Assembly: GCF_932526225.1 (NCBI RefSeq)
Contig: NC_064040.1
Coordinates: 16,849,994 to 16,913,993, forward strand
Length of the DNA: 64,000 nucleotides
DNA from: Nematostella vectensis
Lineage: Eukaryota > Cnidaria > Anthozoa > Actiniaria > Edwardsiidae
Direction: 5' to 3'
Position numbers and translations under genes: made by a program. The notes beneath the pieces were generated by a model. The model did not search any database and was not told the origin of the DNA. It worked only from the letters and a program-made list of their open reading frames with translations. Shown here in pieces: positions 27,401-37,555 of this stretch; the first letter of the stretch is position 1; the number at the start of each line of letters is the position of its first letter.

Positions 27401-27874
27401 AATTTTCCAACGTGTCTTTATTACCATTTCTAAAATCTGTAGTGCGTAGTACTAAAGGCGGGAAATACAAAAGGTTAATCATCAAGGCTAAAGAGAGATG
27501 TATAAATAAATCTATTCTATGTATATGAACGACAAATTCTTTCTAGCTACCTTGGTTTGTTGGTTGCTTGAGAATTCGAGGATTGTATCGACTCTTGTCC
27601 ATGCGTCTGGGTGGTGTTTAAGCTGCGTTAAAATCTGGTCTGCGACTTTTTGCTGGTATAATGAATACAAATAATCCAGTTACTAACAATCAATCAAACC
27701 TCCACACCCGAAAGTGCAAAATAAAGCTGTATCTTGTTGAAATGAGCGCACAACCTGTGGTCCCTGGGACATATAAAAGCACGAGACAACCGAATCTAGA
27801 AGGTTTATGTCAAGCTTCTGGGAGAAATCTAAAAGCTGAGAGGCCTGTTCGATCGTTGCCATAGCTGTAGGCAT
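10706..27874 (-). CDS. XPO1: Exportin-1 (CRM1), nuclear export receptor; 32 resolved coding exons
   Basis: Exportin-1 binds leucine-rich nuclear export signals with RanGTP and carries proteins and RNPs out of the nucleus. Exons in transcript order: 27874-27755, 27652-27551, 27451-27379, 27270-27209, 27109-27065, 25590-25475, 25149-25084, 24472-24424, 24346-24305, 23913-23836, 23766-23712, 22246-22173, 21829-21698, 21034-21008, 20785-20591, 19534-19493, 19371-19275, 18973-18870, 18631-18453, 18379-18324, 18198-18119, 18032-17949, 17614-17567, 17474-17388, 16991-16578, 16391-16244, 15895-15803, 15513-15382, 15194-15085, 14405-14347, 14275-14179, 10852-10706. All junctions are GT/AG and in phase. 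The total is 3,213 bases, 1,070 residues, against 1,071 in human. The HEAT-repeat solenoid is conserved throughout. Confidence 0.97.
10983..12432. repeat. Minisatellite of 18-19 bp units (copy B)
   Basis: From about 11,010 to 11,930 the 19-bp unit CCTAAGTGTGGCCCATAGT repeats more than 40 times with almost no variation. It then grades into 18-bp and 16-bp variants. The homogeneity suggests very recent expansion or active homogenisation. The array lies inside the last intron of XPO1. Confidence 0.97.
12433..13251. repeat. 58-bp minisatellite (copy B, left part)
   Basis: Tandem 58-bp units containing AAGGCAAACCACCTGGCCTG and TATAAAGCTATTTGCC, with truncated and composite variants. It is interrupted at 13,252 by a MITE and resumes at 13,932. 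It belongs to the last XPO1 intron. Confidence 0.95.
13252..13927. mobile_element. MITE (676 bp) inserted in the satellite, TTAG target duplication
   Basis: The element is bounded by inverted termini: TGTTTACACTTAAGCGTACA near the left end, and TGTTTACACTTGACCGTCAA when the right end is read on the other strand. Both continue into CAACCTAGGTT. TTAG is present on both sides (13,248-13,251 and 13,928-13,931), and removing one copy with the element restores a normal satellite unit. Subterminal AACCTAGGTT palindromes recur inside. There is no transposase, so it is non-autonomous. A 4-bp TTAG duplication hints at a piggyBac-like source, but this is not proven. Confidence 0.8.
13932..14178. repeat. 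58-bp minisatellite (copy B, right part) abutting an XPO1 donor site
   Basis: Four more units lead directly into the 5' splice site of the XPO1 exon at 14,179-14,275. The last units (from 14,103 and 14,161) carry TATAAAGCTAATTACCTTTA-type sequence that includes the donor, and the sequence similarity extends across the junction into the exon end. Confidence 0.9.
14731..15040. mobile_element. MITE-like dispersed repeat in an XPO1 intron
   Basis: Ends are inverted: CGGTACCCAGG at the left and CCTGGGTACGGGCC at the right. The interior has CACTTTCAGTTCTCAATAGA and GCATAAGCTAGATCA, which recur in a second, truncated copy at about 28,740-28,960. The GTACCCAGG termini with flanking G-rich GGGTGC runs look familiar from anthozoan genomes. 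Family assignment is unverified. Confidence 0.65.
16519..16577. repeat. Duplicated exon-end/donor segment after XPO1 exon 16,578-16,991
   Basis: The minus-strand sequence ACAAGCTAGAGGTTAGTATA at the true junction is repeated 50 bp downstream as ACAAGCTAGGGGTTAGTATA. The frame stays open between them, so use of the second GT would lengthen the exon in a non-conserved way. This is a single extra copy. Confidence 0.75.
17749..17948. repeat. Intronic repeat derived from an XPO1 exon end and its donor site
   Basis: About five degenerate copies with a period of about 36 bp follow the exon 17,949-18,032. Each resembles the exon end plus donor: on the minus strand, CCATAATATGTGATTTGCAG, then CCATTACAG, then GTACTAG. 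Several copies keep a GT at the equivalent position. Confidence 0.8.
18453..18631 (-). CDS. XPO1: XPO1 exon carrying the leptomycin-reactive cysteine
   Basis: This exon encodes [20 protein letters not shown] and continues to QYPRFLR. The cysteine in [10 protein letters not shown] corresponds to human Cys528 in the export-signal groove, the residue alkylated by leptomycin B. The HEEDEKRF segment belongs to the region of the regulatory acidic loop. Near-identity to vertebrates indicates a functional receptor that is predicted to be leptomycin-sensitive. Confidence 0.9.
21313..21381 (-). CDS. XPO1: Candidate 69-nt cassette exon in XPO1
   Basis: Between the exon ending at 21,698 and the 27-nt exon at 21,008-21,034, the minus strand shows a pyrimidine tract, a CATAG acceptor, 23 open codons ([20 protein letters not shown], then VNR) and a GTTAGG donor, with phase 0 on both sides. 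Leaving it out restores the conserved junction (EKK to VDLQTTLLE), so it is dispensable. Including it would insert 23 residues into the HEAT scaffold. It may be an alternative exon or chance. Confidence 0.35.
24988..25050. repeat. Small fold-back element in an XPO1 intron
   Basis: Arms GCGTATAATGCACAC and GTGTGTATTATACGC are inverted with one mismatch around a spacer of about 33 bases. It resembles the termini of mariner-like non-autonomous elements. No coding potential. Confidence 0.5.
26031..26445. mobile_element. Tc1/mariner-like MITE in an XPO1 intron
   Basis: Inverted termini CCTTATTACACTTAATTT (left) and AAATAAAGTGTGATAAGG (right) are flanked by TA on each side (26,029-26,030 and 26,446-26,447). 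ATTTCGCG motifs recur just inside both ends. At 415 bp with no open frame it is non-autonomous. The TA duplication fits the Tc1/mariner superfamily. Confidence 0.7.
27755..27874 (-). CDS. XPO1: XPO1 first coding exon and start
   Basis: The ATG at 27,874 opens [20 protein letters not shown], which aligns residue for residue with the human N-terminus ([17 protein letters not shown]). The exon ends in frame at GPQ before a GTTGTG donor. There is no in-frame ATG further upstream that would suit the family, so this start is well supported. Confidence 0.95.
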
Positions 27875-28330
27875 TTGGAAGAGTTGCTGGATTCGTTCGA
27901 CGGTAAAAGTGAAGGTTTATAGGGACAAATTGCAGGAAGTATTCACATGTAGCGTTTTACTCTGTCATTCAGGTGCAGTTGCGAGCAACACCGCAGCCAG
28001 TTCTCACCGCTTTTCCCGGTTTAAACCAGTAACTAGGCTAAAGGTCCCGGATGGAACAGGTTTACGCACAGTCACAAACAGAAGCACACAACACATCGAA
28101 ACACAATCCATTAGACCTCGAAAGAAATAGGCTGAAAATGCTCTTCACGTTACAAATGGAGTCTTATACATGCTAATCACATGTTCTCAAAATTCCTGAA
28201 TTCATTTTTTTTAAATTATTCTCTCCGTTATGCGTCGCCTTTAAAATTTGACCCGCCAAAACAGTCTAACCGTTGCACTCGACGGAAAATTCCATTGACG
28301 AGTAAGCCACGTGACCGTGACGGTGCTTGG
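27875..28330 (-). promoter_or_regulatory. XPO1: Probable XPO1 promoter and 5' UTR region
   Basis: The region directly upstream of the XPO1 start has no competing exon. It contains a CCACGTGAC E-box-like site at about 28,306-28,314, next to a CCGTGACGG stretch. Sites of this type are common in housekeeping promoters. No TATA box was identified at the expected distance and the transcription start cannot be fixed. Confidence 0.35.
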
Positions 28331-31300
28331 GGTTTTCCCTGCATCATCTCCGAGGCGCGGAAAAAAGAGTAAAAAGGAGATCCCTTTCCAAATTTTTGGT
28401 AGATTTTTGAAGCTGAAAAGAGAAGATAGAATTTCAGAGTTGAAAAATAAAGCACATATAAGCAAATATAATATCGAAAAGGGCTTTTCGCAATGCTTTA
28501 AATGTATACATATTTTCGAAGGCATTGCAATGTTTGTGAGTAACTTGGGGGGGGGGGGGGGGCAGCGTTCCCATCGTGCCCCGCGTGGCTGGCTGGGGAT
28601 GCCTTTTCTTTATATTGGGGTGAGTTTAAGAAGAAATGAGCCGAAGAAATGTACCTACTTATGCTTTATAAATTGGAAGGAGTTTTGTTCGAATCTGAAA
28701 CGGTACAACCATACTGAGGAAAGTGCATCGGGTCCCCACACTTGTACAGCTGCCGTGCGAACGCAAATTCCCACAACGGCCGAAGGTCCACTTTCGGTTC
28801 TCAATAGACGTGCTATTTTTAGACAAAAGTAAAAGCATAAGCTAGATCAGTCTAGTATGTATAGCCAGATCCGACAATAAACATCCAGTGGCAATACTGC
28901 AAAGGCATAAAAAAATCTTTTTTTGGGTGTTCAGATTTTATCAGAGAACTATTAAAATAGTTTATGTTCCGTAACGAACCAACAACAATTATCCCAACCC
29001 CGGAAGCAAGCTTTTTCCCCCTCCCTTTTGCGCCGACGCCAAAATTGCGCAGCTGATAACCGAGCTTTCAGTATGACCGCGAATTATTCCCCTTATCCCT
29101 ACTTATCCCTCTTCCCTCCCCTCCCATATTCTCCTCGATATGTGCCTTGCCCCTGATGCTTAGGATCGGCCGCCCCAGTAGACAAGAAGAAATGAAAAGA
29201 AACGCAGGGATGGCGGATAAACCATAGTTTCACCGAAGCAAGCCCATAATATTACCGGCAGTCATGTAGAGAAAGCGGGAAATACGATCAGGTGATTGCG
29301 ATTGAGTGTTCCAACCGTTGAAGTTGTGCATTATTTTCATGTTTCATGCAATATTTGCGCGGTAAATAGTATTTCATTGTCGAACGCATGGCCTCGATTG
29401 TACACACTCTTTGCTCATCTGTTGGTGTTGGCTGGTTTGTGCGTAATAATAAGCTTAATACTCATCACAGTTTTATACATTCTGAACTACTACCACGCTA
29501 TACGAAATCGCGGATAGAACGTGTATAACAGAAGGACCTAATGATATTCAACAGAGACAAAATCGTGCAGATTATGAGAATCGAGACAGTGGAGAGGAGA
29601 AAGAGATGAGGCTGCTCGCTTAACTTATTTCTTGCCATCTAGTTGATTATAAATATCAGTAGAGTATTCTTGTATAATTCAGCTACTTTGTTTTGCCCTG
29701 TCCAAAGGAATTGCATCTCTGGTTGAATTATCATATCCTTTACGTGAGATACAACTTGATAACTCACAGATACTTGAGCTTTCTAGGGGGGGGGGGGATC
29801 TTGCATTCAAGAACTCAGCTACAGTAGGGAGAGGAAGGAGAGAGAGCGAGAGGGAGTGTAAATAAATGCTTTGAGAGGATTTGTTCCACAAGTCAGCGGC
29901 TACACATAGGAAAATGCTTCTACAATCAGGATAAGGAAATCCTGATTTAGCAGTGTAGGGGCACTATCAAAGAATGCATTTCTTTGATTCTAAGATGAAA
30001 TAATGGTTACTCATTCTCTTCCAGTGACTTGGCAATAACTGAAGATTTTTGTAAACAGGATATCTTTTTAGCTTTTCTTATGAAAGAGAGGAGGAACAGC
30101 TCATTTTCTTTTCTTGGAGAAGGGTTGGGTCACATAAGATCCTGATTTCAAATGTTTATAGATTGGATACTTTTTACATGAGTCTGTTTCTAGCCATACA
30201 ATCAGGTAAAAATCTCAGTTCAGACTGACAAAAAGTACAATCCTGTGCTTTGTACTGTGCATAGTCATAGGTAGAAATACATATTTTATTACATTATCAA
30301 CCCATTTGTACTGTGCATAGTCATAGGTAGAAATAAATATTTTATTACATTATCAACCCACCATAAGCAGACATTTTCAGCCACCTAGTAGGGCCACAAC
30401 ATGTCTTGAAATATTTGGGGTACACAATACAGAGACATTAAGAAAACTGGGTGAGGGGGGGCTAGCTACACCCCTACTTGCTTAATATTTCATTAAATCA
30501 TATTCTAAGGGCACCACAAGCCTGTTATGGCCCTACACAAGCAGGTTAAAGTTTCAGTTGTGAATTGCGCCGGTAAGGAATTTTGAGAACATGTGATTTG
30601 TGAACAGCCTTTTGATTTATCATGAATTGAGGAAAGATTAAAAAAATAGCTACCCTTACTATTACTTGTGAACAGGAACTTGTCAAGCTCATAAAGTCCA
30701 CTCCATGGATGCTGATGTATTCTACAATTTTTAACAAACTAGGTTTTGTAACCCAAATTCCTCTAAACATTGGTACTCTTCACTCTTGAAAAAAAGTGGG
30801 ACCCCCCCCTCCCTGGTGAATGACCTATAAAGAACCAGCAATTTCTCCATCCCATTTTCATTGATCTTGAATAGTCATGAGGATCTTTGATAGGGAAAAA
30901 AAGTGACGTAAGGGTGAGTTCAAATCACCCTTACACTTGAGATGGTGTTTTAATCCGCAACACCTTTGAGCGGCCTGACTTTATGCGCTTGACATCTCCC
31001 AGGGTGTAATGTTACCGCTAATGGGTCCTTGTTTATATTTCTATCAATATCTAGTCAAACAGTTTTCAGTAGCGAAGCATAAATAACTACACTCAAGGCA
31101 AGTAAATGTTAAACTGATAATAACAGCAACAATAGGAATAAATCATTTTAATACTCTATAACTTTAAAACAGTATTTACAAAACGTTATTTATGAACGAA
31201 ACACTAAAAGAATGCAATTGATATCAACTGAGTAAAGCAAACGTTTCTGTAAATAGGCATGTCGTATCTATTAATCAAAACTTATTTATTGCCGTTTTGT

Positions 31301-32264
31301 TAGCCGACTCTATAATCCGGAAAACAGATATTTCAGGCTTTCTAATTTAGGGCGCATCTCACTCGACTGCTTTGTCGCTAGCTGTACCGCCGGAATCACG
31401 GATAGATTACAACGTGCCGCAACAAAGATAGCCATTTTACAAAAGGAAAAATATCACTACTTGGTGAAGGCTTGCCCTTTCTATTTACAACTTCGGGGGC
31501 GATGTATGAGTCTATTTGGCTCAAGTGGTGGGCCCGTGGCATTTAGCCAGGCTTGTGTTGACGGTGCTCCCAAAGTCGATAATGATTGACAATAACTAAC
31601 ACGTTTAGTCATCCCCCGCGAATTATTTTTTTCCCTCTCAAAGCTCCTCATGTGATGTTGATATTTGGATATTCAAACCAGGAACAAAGCCATTTTAAGA
31701 TTCCTTGAATTGGCTATTTGCAACCCCCCATTTCCTTTAAGTATTTTCACTCACTTTTTGGATATGTACATCATCAACTTTATCAGCTACCCCCTTGCCT
31801 AAGGCTAGCAAGCAAAATTGACCTTCTCTTCACTTATACATAGACTATGCTCACAAAGTCCTGCTATAAGCCCCCTACTGTCATGTGGTAGGTCACAAAG
31901 GCTGCTAGGGTCTCCGAGCATGGCATATAGTCATTGACAAGGGAAGATCCTGGAGTTCTTGTCAGGCAAATATTTTATTGAGGGAGTAGGAGGGGAATGT
32001 TTTTTCTAAGTTGACTATTTTTTTAAATCAATCTTCTTGTAAGTCAACACCTTCAAGAATTGAATGATTTGGGATGATAAAAAAAATAGGGTTGTCTACT
32101 TAGCAAATTGTCTGTCACAAGAAAGTTAACTGTACTTGATCTTGGGGGAACTGGAGTGCATAGACAGTCAAATCTCCCACTTCCATTAGTCCTTGGGCTG
32201 CCTGGGGAAAGGCTACAAGGAAGACACTGCAAAGTCTCATGCAGATGTTTTCACCTGTCTCTGC
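28331..32264. other. Intergenic stretch between XPO1 and the zinc-finger gene
   Basis: It contains a truncated copy (about 28,740-28,960) of the MITE seen at 14,731, a 55-bp direct duplication at 30,252-30,361 (TGTACTGTGCATAGTCATAG), a second copy of the poly-G dispersed repeat at 30,413-30,545 and several short homopolymer runs. No exon with recognisable homology was found. The non-coding 5' exons of the zinc-finger gene may lie in its right part. Confidence 0.5.
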
Positions 32265-32281
32265 AGTGCCCTGCTACCAAA

Positions 32282-35200
32282 ATGGCAGATGGTAGCCCTG
32301 TGGGCCCTGCCTGTTCTGACGACGGACTGACAGTCTTACAAGGTCATGGTGGAGGAACAATTATGGTCCTCAATGGAGATCTTTGTCAGAACCCCCAACT
32401 GAAAAAGGCTCTTGAGGAGAATCCCCATCTTCTTGAAGGGGCCACTTGTCTACCTGCCTTGAGTAATCAAAAGTCTGGGCTTGAGTGTAAAAAGGGTAAG
32501 TGATTTAATTATGTTTTTCAATATTTTTTTCAACACCATTTTTTTAATTGGGTATGGAGAAGGACTTTGGTTTATAAAAGATCTCTGTACAGCAAACTGC
32601 CTCAGTGATAATCATGTACCCTCTTCAGTCATTCCTATTTTGCCTTATTCATAACAAATATCTGGATAAGACTCCATGAGCGGCACACAGTGCAAGAACA
32701 AATCTCTATATTATTTAGGTGTAAAATGTGGGTGTGGTCTAGAGCCCCCCCCCTATTTTCAGACATTTGGCTAAAAAATAACTAGAAATATAAGGGAATA
32801 TATGGAAGAACAATAAGTCTGGCCCCCCTTTGTTGAAACTTTTGCTTCGCCCCCCCTTATTTAAACTTCTGGATCCACCCATGCAAATTATCTTATCATT
32901 ATTAATCAAATTGTGATCATCCAGAGAGTGGAGAGGAGAGTGATAGTTTAGCTCTCAGTGCTGCTGCTGATGGAGTCCTGCTGGTGGCGACAGACACACA
33001 AAACACAGATGGTACCTGGACAGACGGGACAGACCAAGAAAAAAGTCATCAAGGTGACCTTTTCCCAGCCAATGGTACTAAGAGCGCATTGTGCAGCAGC
33101 AAATAATACAAGCTATCCCAGTATACAGATAATACAAGCTATCCCAGTATACAGATAATACAAGCTATCCCAGTATACAGATAATCCAGCAAATAATACA
33201 AGCTATCCCAGTATACAGATAATCCAGCAAATAATACAAGCTATCCCAGTATACAGATAATCCAGCAAATAATACAAGCTATCCCAGTATACAGATAATC
33301 CAGCAAATAATACAAGCTATCCCAGTATACAGATAATCCAGCAAATAATACAAGCTATCCCAGTATACAGATAATCCAGCAAATAATACAAGCTATCCCA
33401 GTATACAGATAATCCAGCAAATAATACAAGCTATCCCAGTATACAGATAATCCAGCAAATAATACAAGCTATCCCAGTATACAGATAATCCAGCAAATAA
33501 TACAAGCTATCCCAGTATACAGATAATCCAGCAAATAATACAAGCTATCCCAGTATACAGATAATCCAGCAAATAATACAAGCTACCCCAGTATACAGAT
33601 AATCCAGCAAATAATACAAGCTATCCCAGTATACGGATAATCCAGCAAATAATACAAGCTATCCCAGTATACAGATAATCCAGCAAATAATACAAGCTAT
33701 CCCAGTCTACAGATAATCCAGCAAATAATACAAGCTATCCCAGTCTACAGATAATCCAGGGTTTTTTTTACAGATGTAAGAAACATTCAGAATCTTAACA
33801 CTCGGAACCCTTTACTCATGGAGGAGGTCTTTTTATCTCTTATTACACTTTATCAGAGGTTATTGGGGGATGAAAAAGCTGCTTGTGGCAGTCCATGGTT
33901 AGCAACTTCAGTGGACAGTGCTAACAACCTGTAATTTGTCTGTAGCAGTCTACATTGATGAGTCAGATGGATATGAAGTGTATTTTATCTTGTCCAAAGA
34001 TGCTTTTCTTTAGCAAATATCAAGTCCATTGTTTGTTGTAAATTGACTAACTCCTTTGCTCACGTCTCAGAGGGCATATTCTACATACATGCTGTGTCTA
34101 GTGGTCTATCTGCAGTGGAGAGTGACCCTGCAAAGTAAGACTGCTAGTATTTAAATATTACACTTAAGATACTTGATAACTGCTGTGATTACACTATAAG
34201 TGTTTTTATGCCTTCTTTAGTCTTTCAGTCCTGTACTTTTGCACACAAAAATGCCCAGGCTGTTTGTATTATTGTTCAGTTGCTAGTTAAAACAAGTAAT
34301 TATTGAAATATATGTTGCACTGTTTTTTTTCCACTTAACAGAAGCTCACCAAGGCATTATGAATGTGATTATGGAGGTGGCTGTGGGAAGACGTTTGCTA
34401 CCTCAGCACATTTAAAGTACCACACACGTACCCATACAGGAGAGAAACCCTTTATGTGTTCATTTGAGGGATGTGGTCGTACATTTACCTCCTCTGGACA
34501 CCTCAAGTATCACCAAGGAACTCACAGTGGAGAGAAGCCATTCAAGTGTCAGCATCCAGGCTGTGATAGGGTATGTTACAAATGCTCGACTGCAAATCAG
34601 TTACCCATCATGCCTTGTTGAATTGCATGGGTGCCTACTTTGCACAAATCTACATAACTATAAGGCTTAGTAAGCCATTAAAAAGGGTTGGGGCACAATA
34701 ACTTATTACCACTTTTATTTTATTTCTTGGGTTTTTTAGTTTCCTATGATTGATAATCTTACTGTTATTTCAGGTGTTTGCATGGCCAGCACACCTCAAA
34801 TACCACATGAAGACTCACCTTGGTGACCGGCCGTATAAGTGCTCATATGAGGGATGTGGAAAGAGCTTCTATGTTCTACAGCGCCTCAACGTCCATGCAC
34901 GAACACATACAGGTTAAAATCATTTAAATTGATTTCTGAAACTTGTTTAATAGATGCGATAATGTTTCAATTGTAATAAAATTACCATAAATGTTTCTTT
35001 TAACGCCTGTTTTTAAGATTTTTTGAAAGGTTCATTGCAGGTGAACGCCCATATACCTGTCAAGTCAATGATTGCATGAAGTCCTTTACAACTGCTGGGA
35101 ACCTCAAGAACCACATGCGTATACACACAGGTAGTCTTGAGTCACATATGCATACACACAGGTAACCCCCACAATCAAGGGTCCCATATGCATACACACA

Positions 35201-36630
35201 GGTAACCCCCACAATCAAGGGTCCCATATGCATACACACAGGTAACCCCCACAATCTAGTGTCTCATAGGCATACACAGGTTTCCCCAATAGCTAACCCA
35301 TACTGTCTAGGATGACATGTGAATAACAAGGCTAAACCCCCATTATCCTTGTATACTGGGGAGGAGTGGCTGGATATAGATATGTATGGACTTCAAAATA
35401 ATTTACCACACCGTTTCGCATACCATGATACAATTACGCTGATTGCACAAAAGGTTTATAGCTGCGTGTTTTCACTTGCCAGGGGAGCGTCCCTACAGAT
35501 GTCCGTTCGTAAACTGCCGGCGATCGTTTACTGAACACTCGAGCCTGCGCAAGCACAAACTGACCCATACTGGTGAGAAGCCATACTCATGCTCCATCTG
35601 CGGGAAAACCTTCAGTCAAAGCGGTAGCCGTAACGCGCACCAGCGCAGACACTCCTTGTGGCAACAGCAGCCGCCCAAGCAGGGGAAGGAGGAGGACGAG
35701 GAGGAGCAGGAGCAATTGGACGAAGGTAAGAGTGCTCACTTGGACCCGAGGCTTTCACGCCAGCCTTTGCTACTACGCGGTCACCTCGGATAATGTCTCT
35801 ACGTGCAAGCAAACGCTGTGTTCAAATAGGTCATACACTCGCGTCTGTGTTTGAGCTTAACATGTCTTCTGAAATAATGCTTGCTGCATGGGAGGGAGAA
35901 GGGGTTTGATCTGGAAGATCTCCATGAATTCACTGGAAACGCTTCCAGAGCATCTTATTTAGGCTATAACCATTTATTTCTCGTGCATGTGTTCGTCGAG
36001 CCTTGTGCGATTTGCGTTGTAATTTCAGGAGAAGACCCGAACCAGGAGTTGATGTATTCAGATGACATGACAACACAAACTACCACGGCCGAACACCACC
36101 TTGTTCTTAACCAACCCATTGTTGCCAAGGAGGTTTCCATAGAGACGACGCCTGTTCAAAACCTACACGCTGTGGTGCAAAGCGCGGCGGAGGAGCTCAT
36201 CGTTACACAGCAGCCCATGTCGCAATCTAACGCTGTCGTTGTAACGCTAGCAGAAACCGTTGCTGCACAGCAAGCACTGCTCCAATCTATGCTAGATGGA
36301 ACAGCTGTCATCCCTACCAGTCAAACCGGTTTCCTAACCAGTCAGGCCGGACCAGGTGACGAATTATCCGTTGTGGAGCATGTGCTTGAGCATCACGATG
36401 TTGAACAGATGATGCGGAGTGTAGGACAGCACATTCTTAATGGACAGATGCCAATAACAGAGTCTACGACAATAACAGCTGACGTACCAAACTATATTGT
36501 TCAGTCTGAGCATGTGCAGAGTATGCCCATCACACGAGGGGAAGGATCATCTATCCGCAATAATGCTAACATAAAAAATGACTTTCTCCAAGAGGAGAAC
36601 TACAATTGTGAAGCAAAATGCCCCCAGTGA
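32282..36630 (+). CDS. ZNF410: C2H2 zinc-finger transcription factor, ZNF410 orthologue, eight coding exons
   Basis: Exons 32282-32495, 32925-33053, 34071-34134, 34342-34570, 34774-34912, 35041-35130, 35483-35725 and 36029-36630 join in phase to 569 residues. Start: AAAATGGCAGATGG just after a CTGCAG acceptor. There are seven C2H2 fingers. Fingers 3-7 match the five of human ZNF410 in order: [52 protein letters not shown] and [13 protein letters not shown]. Two further fingers ([13 protein letters not shown] and [13 protein letters not shown]) precede them. The C-terminus is a Gln/Thr/Val-rich acidic region that could activate or recruit cofactors. In human, ZNF410 binds clustered sites mainly at CHD4. 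Nuclear location and DNA binding are inferred from the fingers. Confidence 0.88.
33099..33760. repeat. 38-bp tandem repeat in the ZNF410-like gene
   Basis: About 17 nearly identical units of 38 bp (ATAATACAAGCTATCCCAG, then TATACAGATAATCCAGCAA) lie in the intron between exons 32,925-33,053 and 34,071-34,134. Because 38 is not a multiple of three and the units contain stops, it is not coding. Each unit contains TATCCCAGTATA, discussed under findings. Confidence 0.97.
35131..35285. repeat. 40-bp repeat copying a ZNF410 exon end and donor
   Basis: The exon end CATGCGTATACACACAG and its GT donor (35,114-35,132) are followed in the intron by about four degenerate copies (CATATGCATACACACAG plus GTAACC) with a period near 40 bp. 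Each copy keeps a plausible 5' splice site. Confidence 0.9.
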
Positions 36631-37555
36631 CCTATATACCATATACTTTTGTCGTATATTATTATACGACAAAAATGTGATAATGCCATAAAAACTGACG
36701 TACATTTTGTAAGCCATTAATACAACTTAATTTATACATATATATTACAACCAAATATAAGGTAGCCTTTTATGATCTATAATTCGTCGCGTCGCAGTTG
36801 CAAAAGTCAAGGGAAGCGAGATCTGGAAGAAATAATTTTTCTAAAAGCATGGGTTTCAAGTCTTAGTCTTAAATGGACAGAAATCCGGAGTAAACTTAGC
36901 AATACAGAGTTTTATTTAACAAAAGCGTAGATTAATAGTATTTCTGTCAGTAGTCAGCTAATTATTTCCTTTCGGTACTAAAACTAGTATCTTTTAATAA
37001 TATGTACGGTACTAAAACTAGTATCATTCAATAATATATACGGTACTAAAACTAGTATCATTCATTAATATACACGGTTCCCGGCGCAACCGGCGCCCCT
37101 AGTTTCATGCCAGTAAGTCTAGCAATCGTCAGATTCTATTGAGTGGCTTTCTGACTGTTAAATTTGCTTTTATATTCCGTGGCTCAAAATGTATTTTAGA
37201 CTAATACCGGCATTTAGTAACTTTAGCTCGTTTACAAGGGAAAAAAGCTTCTCAAATATTGCAGCACAATGGGAATTCTATCGTTGCATTTTATATACCG
37301 TTTTAGTTTGAATCATCCTGTGGTCTGCTCTATGTTATTCTCTTTTCTCGTAATATTTTTTATTCAGATTCGAATTCCAGCGCACCCGGTAGTCATACAT
37401 TGACAATGATACAGTGCAACAACGGTTCACAATACCAGCGAGATCATGAAGAATTTTATTCTACGCCTTAGGGGATTCTCGCTGGTATGCGCATGAAATT
37501 TGTCCTAAGTCGCACTGTTTTTATCTGACATGGCTGCCATATGAAAAAAACTTAC
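36631..37555. other. Region between the ZNF410-like and exonuclease genes
   Basis: It holds a 34-bp tandem repeat of three units (CGGTACTAAAACTAGTAT) at 36,973-37,075 and an inverted repeat ATACCAGCGAGA / TCTCGCTGGTAT (about 37,430-37,483). The 3' exon(s) of the exonuclease gene should lie here or further left but could not be identified. Confidence 0.5.
36645..36672 (+). terminator. Perfect stem-loop just after the ZNF410 stop codon
   Basis: TTTTGTCGTATA, loop TTAT, TATACGACAAAA: 12-bp perfect arms only 15 bases after the stop codon at 36,628-36,630. In the mRNA it would form a 3' UTR hairpin. Its role is unknown; it could also be the core of a fold-back element. Confidence 0.5.

Noticed and set aside
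28311..28832. 173-codon plus-strand frame upstream of XPO1
   Set aside because: Crosses a poly-G tract and a truncated dispersed repeat; no start context or homology.
29296..29517. 73-codon frame with one hydrophobic helix (LVLAGLCVIISLILITVLYI)
   Set aside because: Could be a small membrane protein, but there is no splice, promoter or family evidence.
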